From the NCBI GenBank assembly GCA_013399115.1, contig VXAA01006527.1, forward strand, positions 403,223 through 467,222: a stretch of DNA of 64,000 bases. The letters run 5' to 3'. Within the stretch, counting starts at the first letter, position 1, and every line of letters starts with the position of its first letter. The notes under the pieces are model-generated. The model was not told the DNA's origin. It did no database searches and saw nothing but the letters and a program-made list of their open reading frames with translations. The DNA comes from Anseranas semipalmata. Its lineage: Eukaryota; Chordata; Aves; Anseriformes; Anseranatidae. Shown in pieces: positions 13,784 through 26,399 of this stretch. The translations under genes and the position numbers were made by a program.

Positions 13784-14539
13784 TTTTTTTTTTTTAATTT
13801 TCCTCCCTGTGTTTTATCAGCCATTTTGCTTATTTACAAATCTTACTGTTTTTGTCTTAATCATTTACTAAACAATATAATTCAGCTTAAAATGTTGACC
13901 AGCACAAAGGATGTCTGCCTTGTTTTGGAATCATAACATAACCAATCAACGTTTTACAAGGCTAATTCTTTCTACTGCATTTTAAACAGCATTGAGTTCA
14001 AATTATACAGTGATAGTCTAACAGTTAATATTCTCTAGCTCAGGCATATCAGAGAATTAAACTTTTTTTACTTTACTTTTTATTATCTATGGATAAGAAA
14101 CAGGTAAGATAATCCAGTGCCCTCTGAGCAGGAGGCTAATTTCAGCTTAGTTTCTTCTTTCCTTCTCTTTCCATATGTATAGTTGATATTTGGGTCATCC
14201 TAAGGGAAAATGATCATGGGACAACACAGTTTCACAGCCTTAACTCAGGGTTGGATGAACACTAAGCAAGTTTTTTACCTCTGTTTTTCTCATGCTGGTG
14301 TGATTTGATTTCTGTGAATAATTAACCCTGTTTTGTTGTTGTCTGGAAAACTTCTAGCTGATGGACCTTATACTTAATTTCTGTTCTGCATCTTTCCAGC
14401 ATTCATAATGCTTAACTTGGGACTCAAAATTGCTCAAGGCACTCATTTAGAATGATTTACATGGGCTTTGCTAATTCAGTGGCAGGTGGGTAGTTCTAGA
14501 AATTAAATATTGCCTGGTTTTCAGTGATATAACTATAAG

Positions 14540-14760
14540 CACTTAACAGAAGTAGTAAATATTACTATTCCTAATTTACAGGAAAGATAATAAAAATACA
14601 GACTGCAAAGTGGATGGCAGGAATAGGAACCAGGTAATGATAAAAAATTAACAAAAGGATGGACCTGATCCTGCATTGCTTAATCAAAAACTCCTACTGA
14701 CTTCAGTCAAAACCTACCTTGAATGAAAATGATACAGGGCTCAAGAGCTGTATAGGAGCC
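14540..14760. repeat. Probable ancient amniote retroposon relic
   Basis: The stretch from ACTATTCCTAATTTACAGG to GGAATAGGAACCAGG (about 14563-14635) follows the word order of old MIR/L3-like retroposon ends (A/T-Pu-Py runs, a bed of CAGA, then a GGAA..GAACCCAGG-type end). The next segment, CCTGATCCTGCATTGC to CTGACTTCAGT (about 14665-14707), resembles another ancient amniote repeat. Both are highly decayed and recognised from memory only. Confidence 0.3.
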
Positions 14761-16659
14761 TGTGTAAAGTTAATCTGAGAATCTTATTCTAGTTGCTTTC
14801 AGCACGTCTCTAAAAAAATTCACCAATACAAGTGGCACTAATTGGACCCCATGTTGGGAGACTTTGCAGAGGAGCTTAGGATTGAATGGGCCTTGGAAAC
14901 TGAACTCCCTCTCCTATCTAGATATGGCTCCTTGAGGTCACAGTTAAAGCACACCAGGGGGTCAGTGTAGAAGAAGGCTGCTTTTTCTTTACTTGTGCTT
15001 TACCTTCCCTGTAGCTAGAATACTTCAATATTCAGGTATCTCAACATATCACTTTCTGCTTGCTCTCTATTTTAGCTACCACTTTTTTTTTTTCTTCTCT
15101 TCCCCCAGACGTAAAGGGTTTTAGACTTTGTTCAAGCTAATTGTATTTTCAAAACAGAAGCATTGATCATGCATGGTTGTGAACCTAAATGTGCAGTATG
15201 TGCACTGTAATTAAAAAATGAATGAGGACAACTGGCAGAAAAGGAAAGACTCAAGTTCTCTTTAGCCCCATTCTGAACAGCAGTTGATGGTTAGGTATCT
15301 ATGAAGAGGTTGCAAGAAGACAAGGTGAGATTTTAGTTTGGACAGGAGGAGACAGGTTTGGAATAAAGAAGTAGATCTGACAGTTGGCTAAATAGGGATG
15401 ATAGCTGAATCTATCTGAGAACGAGATTACACCAAAATAAAATTTAGTTAGATGGGGGAGAAGGCAGCAAAAAATATAGGTCTGCTAAATACCTTCAAAA
15501 AGCTGGAGATGTGAAGGAGAAGTGAAGAGATGATTAGAGATGCAACAGAAGAACCAAGGATGAGGTCATGGAAATCAAGGACGAGATGTCAAAAATGAGA
15601 ATTCAGTCAACAATTCTGAATGATGAAATGTAAACGAGGATGAAATTGGAACAGTAATTCTCAGCTTTAACACACAAGTCTGTACTGTATATAGATAAGA
15701 CTAACTTAGGTACTCAGCTGTTTAGGTGATAGTTGGTGTTTAAGTATGTAAAGCAATTAATCATTATAGATCTTTAAAACAAAACAAAACAAGCACAGGT
15801 GGACACGCTTGTTTTCATGCATGTCTGCATGCACAATTTGATGGCTAACCAGTGATTTAATAGAGTCGCACAATAACCATTATTTAAGCTCTGACACAAG
15901 GTAACAAAGGAAGTAAAATAGGAGTCGTTATTTATAAGTAGAAACATATTGAACTGTATCAAAATGTAACTTTGCAGCACAACAATGTAAGAGATTATAA
16001 TGTTGGCAGAAGAATAGAATTAATTTGAATGCCAGGTCCCCTCACAGTTATGAAAAATTAATTATGCAAACTTGAGCAACATGTGCTTTTCCCTTTGACC
16101 AAATGTTTTTCAGAGTTTGGTATGATTTATTTCAATAAACTACTGGATTTACCATTGGCTTTTCTGTTTTTCCACTTTTTAACATGATCCATGAGTTATT
16201 CAAATTTCAGTTAGTGGAGGCAATTTGGCAATCTCATTATGTCACTTTGCACAAAGACATAAAATCTAAACTAGCAATGTTAAGTTTCAACACTGCAAAA
16301 GTCCTCCCCTCAGACAAAGCCCAAGGATCCTAAAGTGCTTTCAGAGCTTTACAGACTGATCATGAAGTATGTAATATGCAACGCAACTGGTGGGAAAATT
16401 CTGTCTTTACTATTTTACCCATACCATCCTTTGGTTTCTTTCCAACAGCTTTTGTTTATCTTGTGGATCACCTGAGTCCATGCAAAAACATCAGTCTATT
16501 ATCGGTTTACTTCAAAAAAAAAAAAAACAATTTTCCCGGTTAGTTTGCTGATTCTATAAAACATTTCACTCTAGACAGGCAACATTTGATTGTCCAAAAT
16601 GGAATCTTCTTAACTGTGAAAAACAGCATATTCTACAGCAACAGAGGAAATCAGAAAAA

Positions 16660-16760
16660 TGCCATCAGTAGTCCGTCCAATCCAGTGGCCTGTCCCCATT
16701 AATGATGAGCTGAGTCCCCAGAATGTTTCCCAGGGGAAATGCTTCTTGACTCCAGGTAGC
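16660..16760. repeat. Possible ancient CR1-like relic
   Basis: GTCCGTCCAATCCAGTGGCC followed by a GTTTCCCAGGGGAAATGCTT-type stretch resembles old sauropsid CR1 3' regions (a GTCCATCTAGTCCAGT.. motif). It is strongly decayed; weak call. Confidence 0.3.
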
Positions 16761-19700
16761 TGGGACGTGGCTCATTTCTCCTTGCATGTCTTGTAGTTAG
16801 TATCCTAAGACTAAGTCCTCTCAGCTCTCTGTCCAACAGAGAGAAAAAGGCACTTCCACAGAGAGACTAATCCCACGCATTTTAGGGTAAGATCTCAGGC
16901 CACGTAGGGTCATCTGTTTCTTTCCACTAGTAACAGAAAGTCTTAGACAACTAGTCTAGACTGTTCTGGCTCTTTACTATGGCACACCTAAAGTTAGGTG
17001 AGATTAATCCTATACACTGCTAGTGTACGCATCCCTTAAATTGTTCACACCAACTAATACAGTCAGATATATTCTAATAACAAATATAAATGTCTAGTTA
17101 TTTTTAAAAATTTTATAAGTGTTTGGATTTCATGATATCTACGGCATGGAATTCATGGGCTATTTATAAGTTGTGCTAACAAAGAACTGAAAACAATTCT
17201 CAATTACGTGTTTCCAGCTGGATTGGACATCCCATTGCTTTTGCATGGGATGAGATGCAGCTCACCAGTACTATCTGTTTCTGTATTAGGTTACATATTT
17301 ACTTGCATAGGTTTTCTCTGTGAATTAATCTAAACATTTTACACTACCTCTCAACTGGAATTATGTGTTTAATGGCTCGATTAATACTGTGTCTCTGGAG
17401 TATCTGTGGGAACACTTTATATAAAACATTTATTGCAACTTTTTTTTCTTTGGGAGGGTGAGAACTGAGTCCAATACTAAAGATGAAACTGTACATTTAA
17501 AAAATCATCATAGTTAATGTAATGTTTGTGGCTATTTTTAAATTTAATACATTTTGCCTGAATAGTGCAAATTCATGGGAGGTATTCTTCTTTTGAACAT
17601 ATGCTCAGATCTTTTGCCTGAGTTGCTATACTGAATTTCTTGTGATATGTAACTCCTTGTTCATCCAACTTCGTTACTTCTGTCAGAAGTTCTTAACAGT
17701 TTTTTGGTTTGACAAACCTGAATAATTTTGCATCATCTGCATTTGTGTAACATCAGTGTTTATTCCCCCTTTTCTGAGCATTAACAAATATATTAACGTC
17801 AATGAATGGAGTACATTTGAAGTCACCCTTCCAAAATTCTTGCTGTTGAAAATTTATTTCTTGTTCCCCTAGTTGTTTACTGTGAGGCAGTTTTTAGTTG
17901 GAAACAGTAAATTTTACAACATTAAAATTCAAATTCTGACCGTATCATCCTAATCTAAGCGATGTGCAATTTTAACCGTTTCTTATTACTGACATACATG
18001 ATCTCTGTGTTGACATTCCCAGAACCATCCTTCTTATCTTTCAGAGGGTAATTGCTCTCTAGTCCTTTAGTACACATACTGATTTTAATCAGGTTGCATA
18101 TTCTTGCTAGTAGTTCAGGAATATATATATATTTTTAAATCCCCTCAGACTTGATTCTGTAGTGTTAGGAGGTGGTTTTTATTTAATTTGTGAATTTGTT
18201 CCAGCACATGTCAATTCCTGTGGTTGACAAAACCTCCTCTATATTGCCCAACAGGAGAAAATCTGGTGTATCTATTTTGCCCAAATTCTATGCAGAAATG
18301 CTAACGCAAACCAGTCATTTACCTTCATTTCGGTGTCTCTGCATTCTCATTAGCTCTCTCACTTTTCTACCAAATAGCCCACTGGACTTACAAAATCTCT
18401 TGCAGGCTTGCTGCTTCTTAGTACTTGAAAAAATCTTGTTTTCATGTCAGGCTATCTGCTCCTCAAATCCTCTGTCATCCTTCTAATCTTCACTGTGTAT
18501 CTTAGCCACTATATTTTATCCCTATTGACTTCCCAAGTTAAATTTCTACCTTGAGAAAAATACGTTTGACTATACTAACTTCTTGAACCTTCCTGTATCC
18601 ATATCGCTCATTTTCGCTTGTCAGCTTCCTTTTTTGTTTAGGATTATGCATGCCTTCTGTTACACTGTTATGGTTGCTCAAGCAGCCTCCATGCTGAGTC
18701 TAAGGATTTTAATTTCCTCACTTTTGACTTTAGGGTCTTTTTAACTAGCTTCCTCATTTTTTGTACAATCTCTCCCCTGAGGATGTTGAAGTTAATTATA
18801 CTGTGGTCACTATTACTTAGTGGTTCAACTTTAGTTACTTTATAAACTAACTCCTGTGTATTACTTAAGGGAAGCTTTTCTTGACTTAGGTCTTTATAGC
18901 TCTAAGATTTAAACAACTAAGATATATATTTCAAAACGTTTTTTAAAACATTCCAGCAAAACTAACTGGGAAGTCTAGAAAAAGGGATGTACTTATGGGA
19001 TAATTAATAACAAAGACCAAGGGTATTAAACTAACACTGGTGAAATGCCACCTAGTCTTCATTAACTATAAGACCAGAATAAATCAAATCAAATTAATGA
19101 TGGCTCCATTTAGTGGCAGAAGTATAAAAGCATGCAGATATCCCCACTACATAATTTTGAATAATTCCACAAAATAGTCAGAACCAGGTACAAAAGAGCA
19201 TTTCCAGCAGGACGTTATCCCCATTTTTGAGAAAGGGAAGATATCTGCTGTCTTGCAAATACTGTCTGCTGTAGTTTACTATTTAAAGTTCCTTCATTAA
19301 ATACGGAAGGGGATGGTATTTCATAGCTCATGGTATTACCTCATTACATCTTGGTGTGGTACAGTTGCAGTAATTACATTAAAAAAAATTGACTTTTTAT
19401 GAAGTATAAAATGAGTGATGAAGTTTGGAGAAGTGCACTTCAGTTTGTCTTGGGATTTTTTTCTCAGTATGGAGTGGAATCATAAGCCTCAGAGAACTAA
19501 TCAAACTAACATCAAGAAATAAACTAGCACTCTTATTTTTTGTACATAATGCCTATAGTTTGGGAAGAAACCTCTCCTGTATCGTGAACCCACAGTCTAT
19601 CCAGAATAATGCTGCATATTTTATATAATTAAACAAACAACAAACACTAATGAATGACCATAAACAGACCACCCCCAGGTTAGCCAGGAACCCCTCAATT

Positions 19701-20664
19701 CTTGAAAAAATCAGCAGCCTTCTTCCCTAAGCAGGTACTGGACTTGAGGCACATATTTGAACTTGTCAGACAAAAGGGGAGTACAAACAAAAATGGACAA
19801 ACCTGGAGCTTACTTACCCTTTTATCAATCAGGGGAAACATCACCGATGTCTTCTGAACATCAGTGCAGGAAAATCAGTAAAATACATTTGTGGGCCATC
19901 AGCTCCATTTTATATATGCAAGTTCAGAACACCTACTGGCTGTCTAGCACTAGCTGTTGCCAGAAAGGTATTTCTGAATGTCGTGCTTCAGCAATCATAT
20001 GGAATTACAATAACATAAAATCAGTATAAACTAAGTAAGATGTGGGCCCATATCATTTAATCACTGTTATGCTGTTGAAGATTGCTGAAGACTGTTAAGT
20101 ATGAACTTTACCTTGATTTTAACATTATGTAGTTCAATTTTGGTATAACTACATACTTTCCCATTGCCAAAACAAATAGCTAACATCACAGAAGTACTAT
20201 CTGATTTTTTCTTAATAACAATTTAAAAATAATGGCTTACGACAACATGTTGTCTGATGACATCTTAATAAGTTGTGGGCCATCAATATTTATCACATTA
20301 CCATCCAGTATGGCAGAAAGGATAAATAGATTCCCTGTTAGAAGGGCAATGAAGCTGACACTGCTATCAGTCTTTTGGTTTATGGTGATTGTAGTGATCA
20401 TATTTGAAGCCTGGCTTGAAACATGTTTTATTGTTATGTAAAAAAGTTGTAGTAATTACTACTGAAAACACAGAAAGGACAAACCTGAAAATAATAGGAT
20501 TCCATCATCTGTGAGATGGGAAAAGCTGAGGAAAATTATACTGCTTACACCAATACTTCATACCAAGATTTTGTTATTTTTATTTCTAGAATGAGTCCAA
20601 CAAAATACAAAACCATGTTTTAAATAATACACATTACAAAGTTACAAACACTGTATTTTACAGA

Positions 20665-20722
20665 TTTCTTCCTTCCTTCTTCCTTCCTTCTTTCTCTCTT
20701 TCTTCTTCCTTCCCTTTCTTTC
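20665..20722 (+). repeat. TTCC/TTCT polypyrimidine microsatellite
   Basis: About 58 bases made only of T and C, mainly TTCC and TTCTT units. Confidence 0.92.
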
Positions 20723-21474
20723 ATGCTGAGTTCACCAGCTTAAGCTGGTGTTAAGCAGTCTACTGTTCACAAGTTTAGTATCATATGAAGTAAGTACTTC
20801 CCCCTGCTCCAGCAACTTATGTCTTGCTGTTCTGGATGTCTCCTAAGTATCCTTGTTCTTCCAGGCTCATTAATAACTTAGAGAGACTTGAATGTAGCAG
20901 TCTGATTTACATCAGTGATCTTATTCCTTTCAGCACAGGAGGGTTATCTTTTCTGTGACAAAGGCTATAACAGATATGAATAACTATTTTCATACTGGGC
21001 TTTTTTTTTTTTTTTGTCTGGCTGGAATCACACCATCATAGATTTTGCCTCATAAATCTGACTTTGCTTTATAGAGCAATAATGGTATAGTCAGCACTCT
21101 GCCATCACAGCAAGGTGAATAGAGAAGAGTAACTTAGGTCAGTTGCTTCTTTATTATTGGCAGATGAAATAGTGTCTTCAACAGCTTCAGAGCAAGAGCC
21201 AGCCAGGCAGCGTGTTTTGACTATGAAGGCAGAGCCATTCTGAGAAGCCATAGCAAGAGGTTTTTTGCTAGATGCAAGGAGGGACATATAAGCCACAGAG
21301 TAAAGCAAAAAGTAGGTAACCCACTGCTATTTTAAAGCTGCGTGGGTGAAAATTTGGAGATTGAAATATGTATGAGATTTTCATGTAAAAAAAAAAAAAA
21401 GACAGAACTTCTGTCAGCTGTGGTAGACTGCAGGAAGAGGAAGACAAACACTGCAAAGCTGATTTCGTCTCGTT
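20723..21474. other. Intergenic sequence
   Basis: No gene recognised. Contains a run of about 16 T at about 21001-21016 and a run of A at about 21387-21400, just before the CpG island. Confidence 0.55.
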
Positions 21475-22160
21475 GGAAGGGTATTAAAAAGGGCAGGGCC
21501 AACGCGGCAGCACCTCAAGCGTCCCTTAGAAAAGCCAAGCCTCTGGCGCTTTTCAGAAGGTTGGATTGTTTCCAGTGTCTGGCGCGGCAGCAGGCGTTGT
21601 GTTTGTGCAGTGCCCGCCTGACGGGGGCACCTGACAGCACCTGCTGGCCCCGTGACCCAGCGGCTCCAACGGCCCGCCCTCGCCCCCACGCCCTCGGCCC
21701 CACGCCCTCGGCCCCACGCCCTCGCCCCCACGCCCTNCCGGGGCCGCCCAGCCCGGGAACGCGGTGGTACAGGACAGCCAATGGCAGCGCGGCTGAGCCT
21801 GGGGTCCTGCACTCATTGGCTCCCCTTGCAGCCACGCCCACACGGTGTCAGCTGGCCAATGGGAGCAAAGCCGCCCCTTTGAACAGGCACCAGCAGCAGC
21901 TGCGGGAGGCCAAGGCGTAGCCGCCCCAGGCCCTTGCCGCGCTGCCGGTGCCGGGCTGACGGGTATTGCTTATTTAGGAGGTTTAGGCCCGCTTTTTACG
22001 TAACACTAAATACAGTCGGTGCTGTTCTTTACAGCCTTCCTCGCCTTCTTCTCTAACGCTCTCCTGTAGCTCACCCCCAGGTATCGCCGGTCCCACGCTG
22101 GCACAATACTCGCGCACGTTCGCGGTCGGGCCCGCTGCCTGGTGTTTTAGTCCTCGGATT
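21475..22160. promoter_or_regulatory. Unassigned CpG island with three CCAAT boxes, candidate promoter
   Basis: A sharply bounded GC- and CpG-rich island in AT-rich surroundings. It has CCAAT at 21778-21782, an inverted ATTGG at 21815-21819, and CCAAT at 21856-21860. These are 37 and 41 bases apart and are followed by a GC box (CCGCCCC at 21871-21877). Arrays of CCAAT boxes at such spacing are typical NF-Y-driven promoters. The right part (22080-22145) is rich in CGCG-type dinucleotides. No known first exon is recognised on either strand, and the open frames here are broken by a minisatellite and an N. It may be the promoter of a non-coding transcript, a distal alternative DENND1A promoter, or an old LTR. 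Confidence 0.5.
21675..21737 (+). repeat. 14-bp GC-rich minisatellite with an unresolved base
   Basis: Four full copies of a 14-base unit, CGCCCTCGSCCCCA, at 21675-21688, 21689-21702, 21703-21716 and 21717-21730. A partial fifth copy is cut by the single N at 21737. The units differ only at one G/C position. The true copy number may be larger, because the N suggests a collapsed or patched repeat. Confidence 0.9.
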
Positions 22161-23618
22161 TGCAATTCACACAGAAAGCTCTAGAGAGTGCTTCTCATTT
22201 TAAACTAATAAGATTTGAATCATCTTTAGCAAATTAAAGTTGACCTGTGAAGGATGTGCCATACGGAAGATTTGGACACCTGAAAGTCCCATGAATTACA
22301 GAAAAAGCACGGTACCCAACGAGGGTTCCTTTAAAGCGAGCTGCAGATTGTTTCCAAGGACGTATAGAAGCAGTAATTAGTTGTTACCAAGATTTATATT
22401 TATGTTTTTGGGTATTGATGGTAATCTCTCCTTCATAAAAACCTGTTTGTTCTTTTTTCAGCAGAATAGTTGATAATTGGAGATATGTGAACTATATAAG
22501 CAAAAATGTGCATCTCTAAAAATAGGGATGCAGTTCTGCTAAAATGGAGTGTTAGAAATATTTTCAGATGTAGTATAATGATTACAAGAAAAAAGCTTGA
22601 CCACCAATCAAAAGCTTAAAAAGTTGAGTGCAAACTGAAAATGTCAGATAAAGTATCAATATAGAAAATGCCCTCTGTTTAAAAATACAGTTATAAAAAA
22701 GCATTGCCACACACAGTTCTAATTTAATTTTACCTTGGCAGGTAATTGAAGAAAATCTGAATTTGCCCTGCTGAAGCTGATACAGAAACACTGGCCTTTA
22801 AGACAAAAACTGCTGTTCTGGGCTGCCAAGTGCACTGAAGTAAATATAAAGGTAAAAGCTTAAGAAATTTATAACTGAAAGAACTGCTCAAATGACAAAA
22901 GAGCTGTGTTAGATGATACAGGCACAAAGATTGAACGAGTAAGACTAAAAGTGAACGTGGGGAAGATGCTGACAGGAGATACAACCACCAACAGGTGCCG
23001 AGCCTCCTATACCATAATACCTTTCTAAGCACCAACCTCTGAATGCTGAATTGCTGCTTTTCTCTTATTCAAATACTTTGACAGACCCATCACATAAGAT
23101 TTAAGTCTCTAGGCTTTTAGAAACACATCTAACAATAAAAGTTCAGGCTTTTTAGGGTAAGAACTCAGTCAAAGAAAAGCAAACAAAAGAGAGGAGTTTT
23201 TTTTCACGTTGCTCTGAAAGTGTAAGATCCACAATCATTTTCAGCATTCAGACAGCGAAGAGCATAGATGTTAAAATCCAGCTCCTAGGAAAGAAATCTT
23301 CTACCACTCCTGAGGAGAACTTTGATTGACAAACTGCGGAGCCTGAAGTGAACTTTTAATTCACTCGGAGTTGGATATCGTAACGGAATGATGTACTGAC
23401 AAGAACCTTTACTGAGAACCGTACGTGTGCTTTGCACATGTGACAACACAGATTTCAGGAACTGCGTCTGGCAAAGCTGGAGATCAGTGCGTGAGAACTG
23501 GTCTGCAGGAGCTAACGTAAGATGCCTCGTTCTGATCATTCACAGATACGTGGTCATTTTTGCAATGCAAAGAATCTAAAAGAGTTCTATGGCTATGAAC
23601 TGAAGCACCATATGGTGC
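22161..23618. other. Intergenic sequence between CpG island and CR1
   Basis: AT-rich; no gene, RNA or clear repeat recognised. Reverse-strand frames near 22.6-23.0 and 23.3-23.5 kb are short and unrecognised. Confidence 0.55.
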
Positions 23619-23651
23619 TATGGAACCATATGGAACCATATGGAACTATGG
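23619..23651 (+). repeat. Three-copy 10-bp tandem repeat at the 5' edge of CR1
   Basis: TATGGAACCA occurs at 23619-23628 and 23629-23638, and as TATGGAACTA at 23639-23648, directly before the recognisable CR1 sequence. It may be part of the CR1 body, a local expansion, or an insertion-junction product. Confidence 0.8.
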
Positions 23652-23652
23652 T

Positions 23653-23912
23653 GTCAAGCTGAGGCAGGGGAGGTTTAGGTTGGACATTAGGAAGAGGTTC
23701 TTCACTGAGAGCGTGGTTGCACACTGGAACAGGCTCCCCAGTGAAGTAGTCACTGCACCAAGCCTGTCTGAATTTAAGAGGCGTTTGGACTGTGCACTTA
23801 GTCACATGGTCTAAAATTTTGCGTAGACCTGTGCAGTGCCAGGAGTTGGACTCGATGATCCTTATGGGTCCCTTCCAACTCGGGATATTCTGTGATTCTG
23901 TGATTCTGTGAT
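23653..23912 (+). mobile_element. CR1-type LINE, 3' end, 5'-truncated
   Basis: About 260 bases closely resembling the 3' part and 3' UTR of avian CR1 elements as I recall them. It has the block TTGGACATTAGGAAGAGG followed by TTCTTCACTGAGAG (23679-23711), then GAACAGGCTCCCCAG (23727-23741), the block TTGGACTCGATGATCCTTAT (about 23847-23866), and TCCCTTCCAACTC (23869-23881). It ends in three copies of an 8-base ATTCTGTG unit (23887-23912). CR1 copies typically lack a poly-A tail and end in such an 8-base repeat. The good preservation suggests a relatively young subfamily. The copy is 5'-truncated, as usual, and carries no intact reverse transcriptase. The short open frames on both strands here are inside the element. 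Confidence 0.88.
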
Positions 23913-25639
23913 ACGATCTACCACAAAGCAAAAGTTCTTCAGAAAGCTCCGTGCTTCATGGTTTCTGCAGTTCCTCAGCTTGGCTTCAGGTTGAACCATG
24001 TTTTTTATCTATATTTTGCTTTCAGAAGAGATATACAGGCCAATGAGATCGATAATTCTTTGACCCGAGCTTTATCACTAGCTACAGGTATTGAGTGATG
24101 CGAGAGGGAGTATGGACTTTATCAGCACTCCAAAATGAAATCTAAAGAGAAAAGGACCATTTTTTAATAATCATCCTCTGACATCAGTTTGGATACTTGG
24201 ATTAGTTTCCTCTAAAAAAAAAAAAGAGAAAAAGGGGTAAATTCAAAGAACAAAATGTTTAGGATTTTTGTGTTTCTTTTAAAATAATAACCAGTTTTAG
24301 TCATTTTAACACCGTTTTTTGTGGTGACAGACGTGTGATTCTTTACTTCTTTAGGTTAACAATATAAAAGCCTGCTTAAAGACTCTGAAACAGAAAATAT
24401 GATTAATATTGTAAGTGATGGAAGCAATGGAAATTTGTAAAGAGAATAAAATAGATTTTCTGACAGGAAAATCACTGCACGGTTAAAGCCAGAGAACAGA
24501 TAGCTCTGGTAGACATTTTGCTAGTTTCTCAATAAAATTAAATAACCCTTTCTTTTTTTTTTTACTCATAAGAGATTCTTACGGGGGAACATGTAGTCTG
24601 TTAAGAGACAGTAGCACAAGGAAATGTTTGCCATATTTAGATCTCCTTTCACTAAAAAATGAAGAGGTCACTTCAGGTCAATCATCCTGGGCTCTTTTCT
24701 TTAGGGGAATGAGTCTCCAGCATGGCTCTTTATATTAAAGGATTTCATGGGCCTGAGTTATAGCTATTGGTATAATCACAGGTTTCAGAAATAAGAATAG
24801 TTATTTCGTATTTCTCTGTGAATGGAGAATGAAAAGGTCATTCAGTGTATGGTACTTCAAACACTTAAAAGGAAAGGTATTTTACTGCTTACTTGGCTTT
24901 TTATGCACTATATAGAAAGTATGCATAATGTTGCCACACTGCTATGCAGAAGTGGAAGGAAAGAACCTTTTTTGTTTTATGAGAAAACTTGAGATACTTC
25001 CGTGTTTCTTATTTTAACAATAAAATCATAAGGACTATGAAATCATGGATGACATGAAGAAGGTAAATAAGAAACAGTCTTTCCCTGACACTTCTAATGT
25101 AAGATTTAGTGGCGATCAAATGAATTCAGTGTGGCAGGTTCAACACAAACAAACGGAGGTGTTTTTTTCACCTGGTATGCCATTAAGCTATGGAAGCTCC
25201 ATGCCTTAGAAGGTAGTGGATTTTAAATTATACATAGATTTAAAAACAACAAAGTAGTGGAAGAATAATTCACCCCAACCTCTTATATAAAAATAGCACC
25301 TCTGCCTAAGAAAATAGATGAGTTTATTGGAGGCTGGGAGAGAATTCTACATACTTCCCTGTTCCTACACTCTGCCTTAACCATCTGCCAGTGTCCAGTT
25401 TTGGAGACAGAATTCTGAGCTAGACAGACCGTTGATTTAACTTGTCGGTTATGTTCTTACGACTTCCTTTTCCTGTTTTTTTTTTTGTTGTTGTTGTCAA
25501 TTTTTATATTTTCTTTTGTATTTCCCAAAGATAAGTTGCACTTTGCAATTACAGATTATTGTTTCTTAACCTGTAATGGAAAACAAGTAGATGTAACCCA
25601 TTTCCATCCATATGAGTAGGTACGTATGCTGAACTAAAT
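23913..25639. other. Intergenic sequence
   Basis: No gene recognised. A runs near 24213 and T runs near 24548 and 25470 only. Confidence 0.55.
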
Positions 25640-25860
25640 ACCTCTCTGGTCTCTGAAGGCTAACCAGCAATCCCAACAATGCCTGATGAATCACAGTTCG
25701 GGAGCATTAGGAACAGGCTATTTTTAATAAAGCAACATATATGAACACTTCTGGAGGCTGTTTGCACATACGATGGGCCAATGACCTAATCCATAACTAA
25801 TGAGGTGTGTTTGATAATGACAAGAATTACAAGCTTGAGGTTGCTTAAATAACTTGTGCT
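25640..25860. promoter_or_regulatory. Candidate enhancer-like non-coding block
   Basis: Complex sequence with CCAAT (25778-25782) beside a bicoid/OTX-type TAATCC (25787-25792) and a CTAATGAG homeodomain-type site (about 25797). No plausible coding frame. Function inferred from motif density. Confidence 0.3.
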
Positions 25861-26399
25861 TCACATCTAAAAAGAATATCTTTATAAACTGATAGAAAGC
25901 TTATTGAACACTGATAGAGATTTTCCTAATCTTCACCCTCTGAGAAATGTGGAAAACCATACATGCGCATTATAATCAGTATTATTCAGGTAGCAGTATA
26001 TTCTGTCGCAAGGCATAACCTTTTAGATGAAGCTATCGATCTATGAAGCCAGCATTTTGTTTCTTGCCACTCCCTGTGCCTGAGATGTAGCAGAGACAAT
26101 TTCCCAAGTAAATTCAGACTACAGCACACTTCAGAAGGGTTGTCACTAACTGAGGAGAAGCAGTAGCTATGTTTTCATGTAATTGTGTTGCTGTGGGTGC
26201 CTAAGGTATTAAAATATAAGTTCAGCCACATTCACCCTAATTCATCCTAGAGCGTACAGGATAAGATCTCCATTTCTGCGGTATTGAACTAAGCCTTTCT
26301 GGTCAATCTGGAAAGTATCCTAAGGCTTTCACCAGTCTTTTAATTCCTGGATTATTTTCTTCTGCCTGAAGTTTCCCTTCTGTTTCCCTTTTGTTTGCT
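25861..26399. other. Intergenic sequence
   Basis: Nothing recognised beyond unique AT-rich sequence. Confidence 0.5.

Larger units (their letters stand above)
12881..20664. other. Intergenic sequence with decayed repeat relics
   Basis: About 7.8 kb without a recognisable gene. It contains a 20-base tandem duplication (13744-13783), probable ancient retroposon remnants near 14.54-14.76 and 16.66-16.76 kb, and T or A runs (15084, 16513). All open frames are short. Confidence 0.55.

Noticed and set aside
21342..21920. 192-residue frame and overlapping reverse frames in the orphan CpG island
   Set aside because: Their core is the translated 14-bp minisatellite with an N; they are GC-rich shadows of each other with no known domain.
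23593..23931. 112-residue reverse frame over the CR1 copy
   Set aside because: Antisense translation of the CR1 3' end, not a gene.
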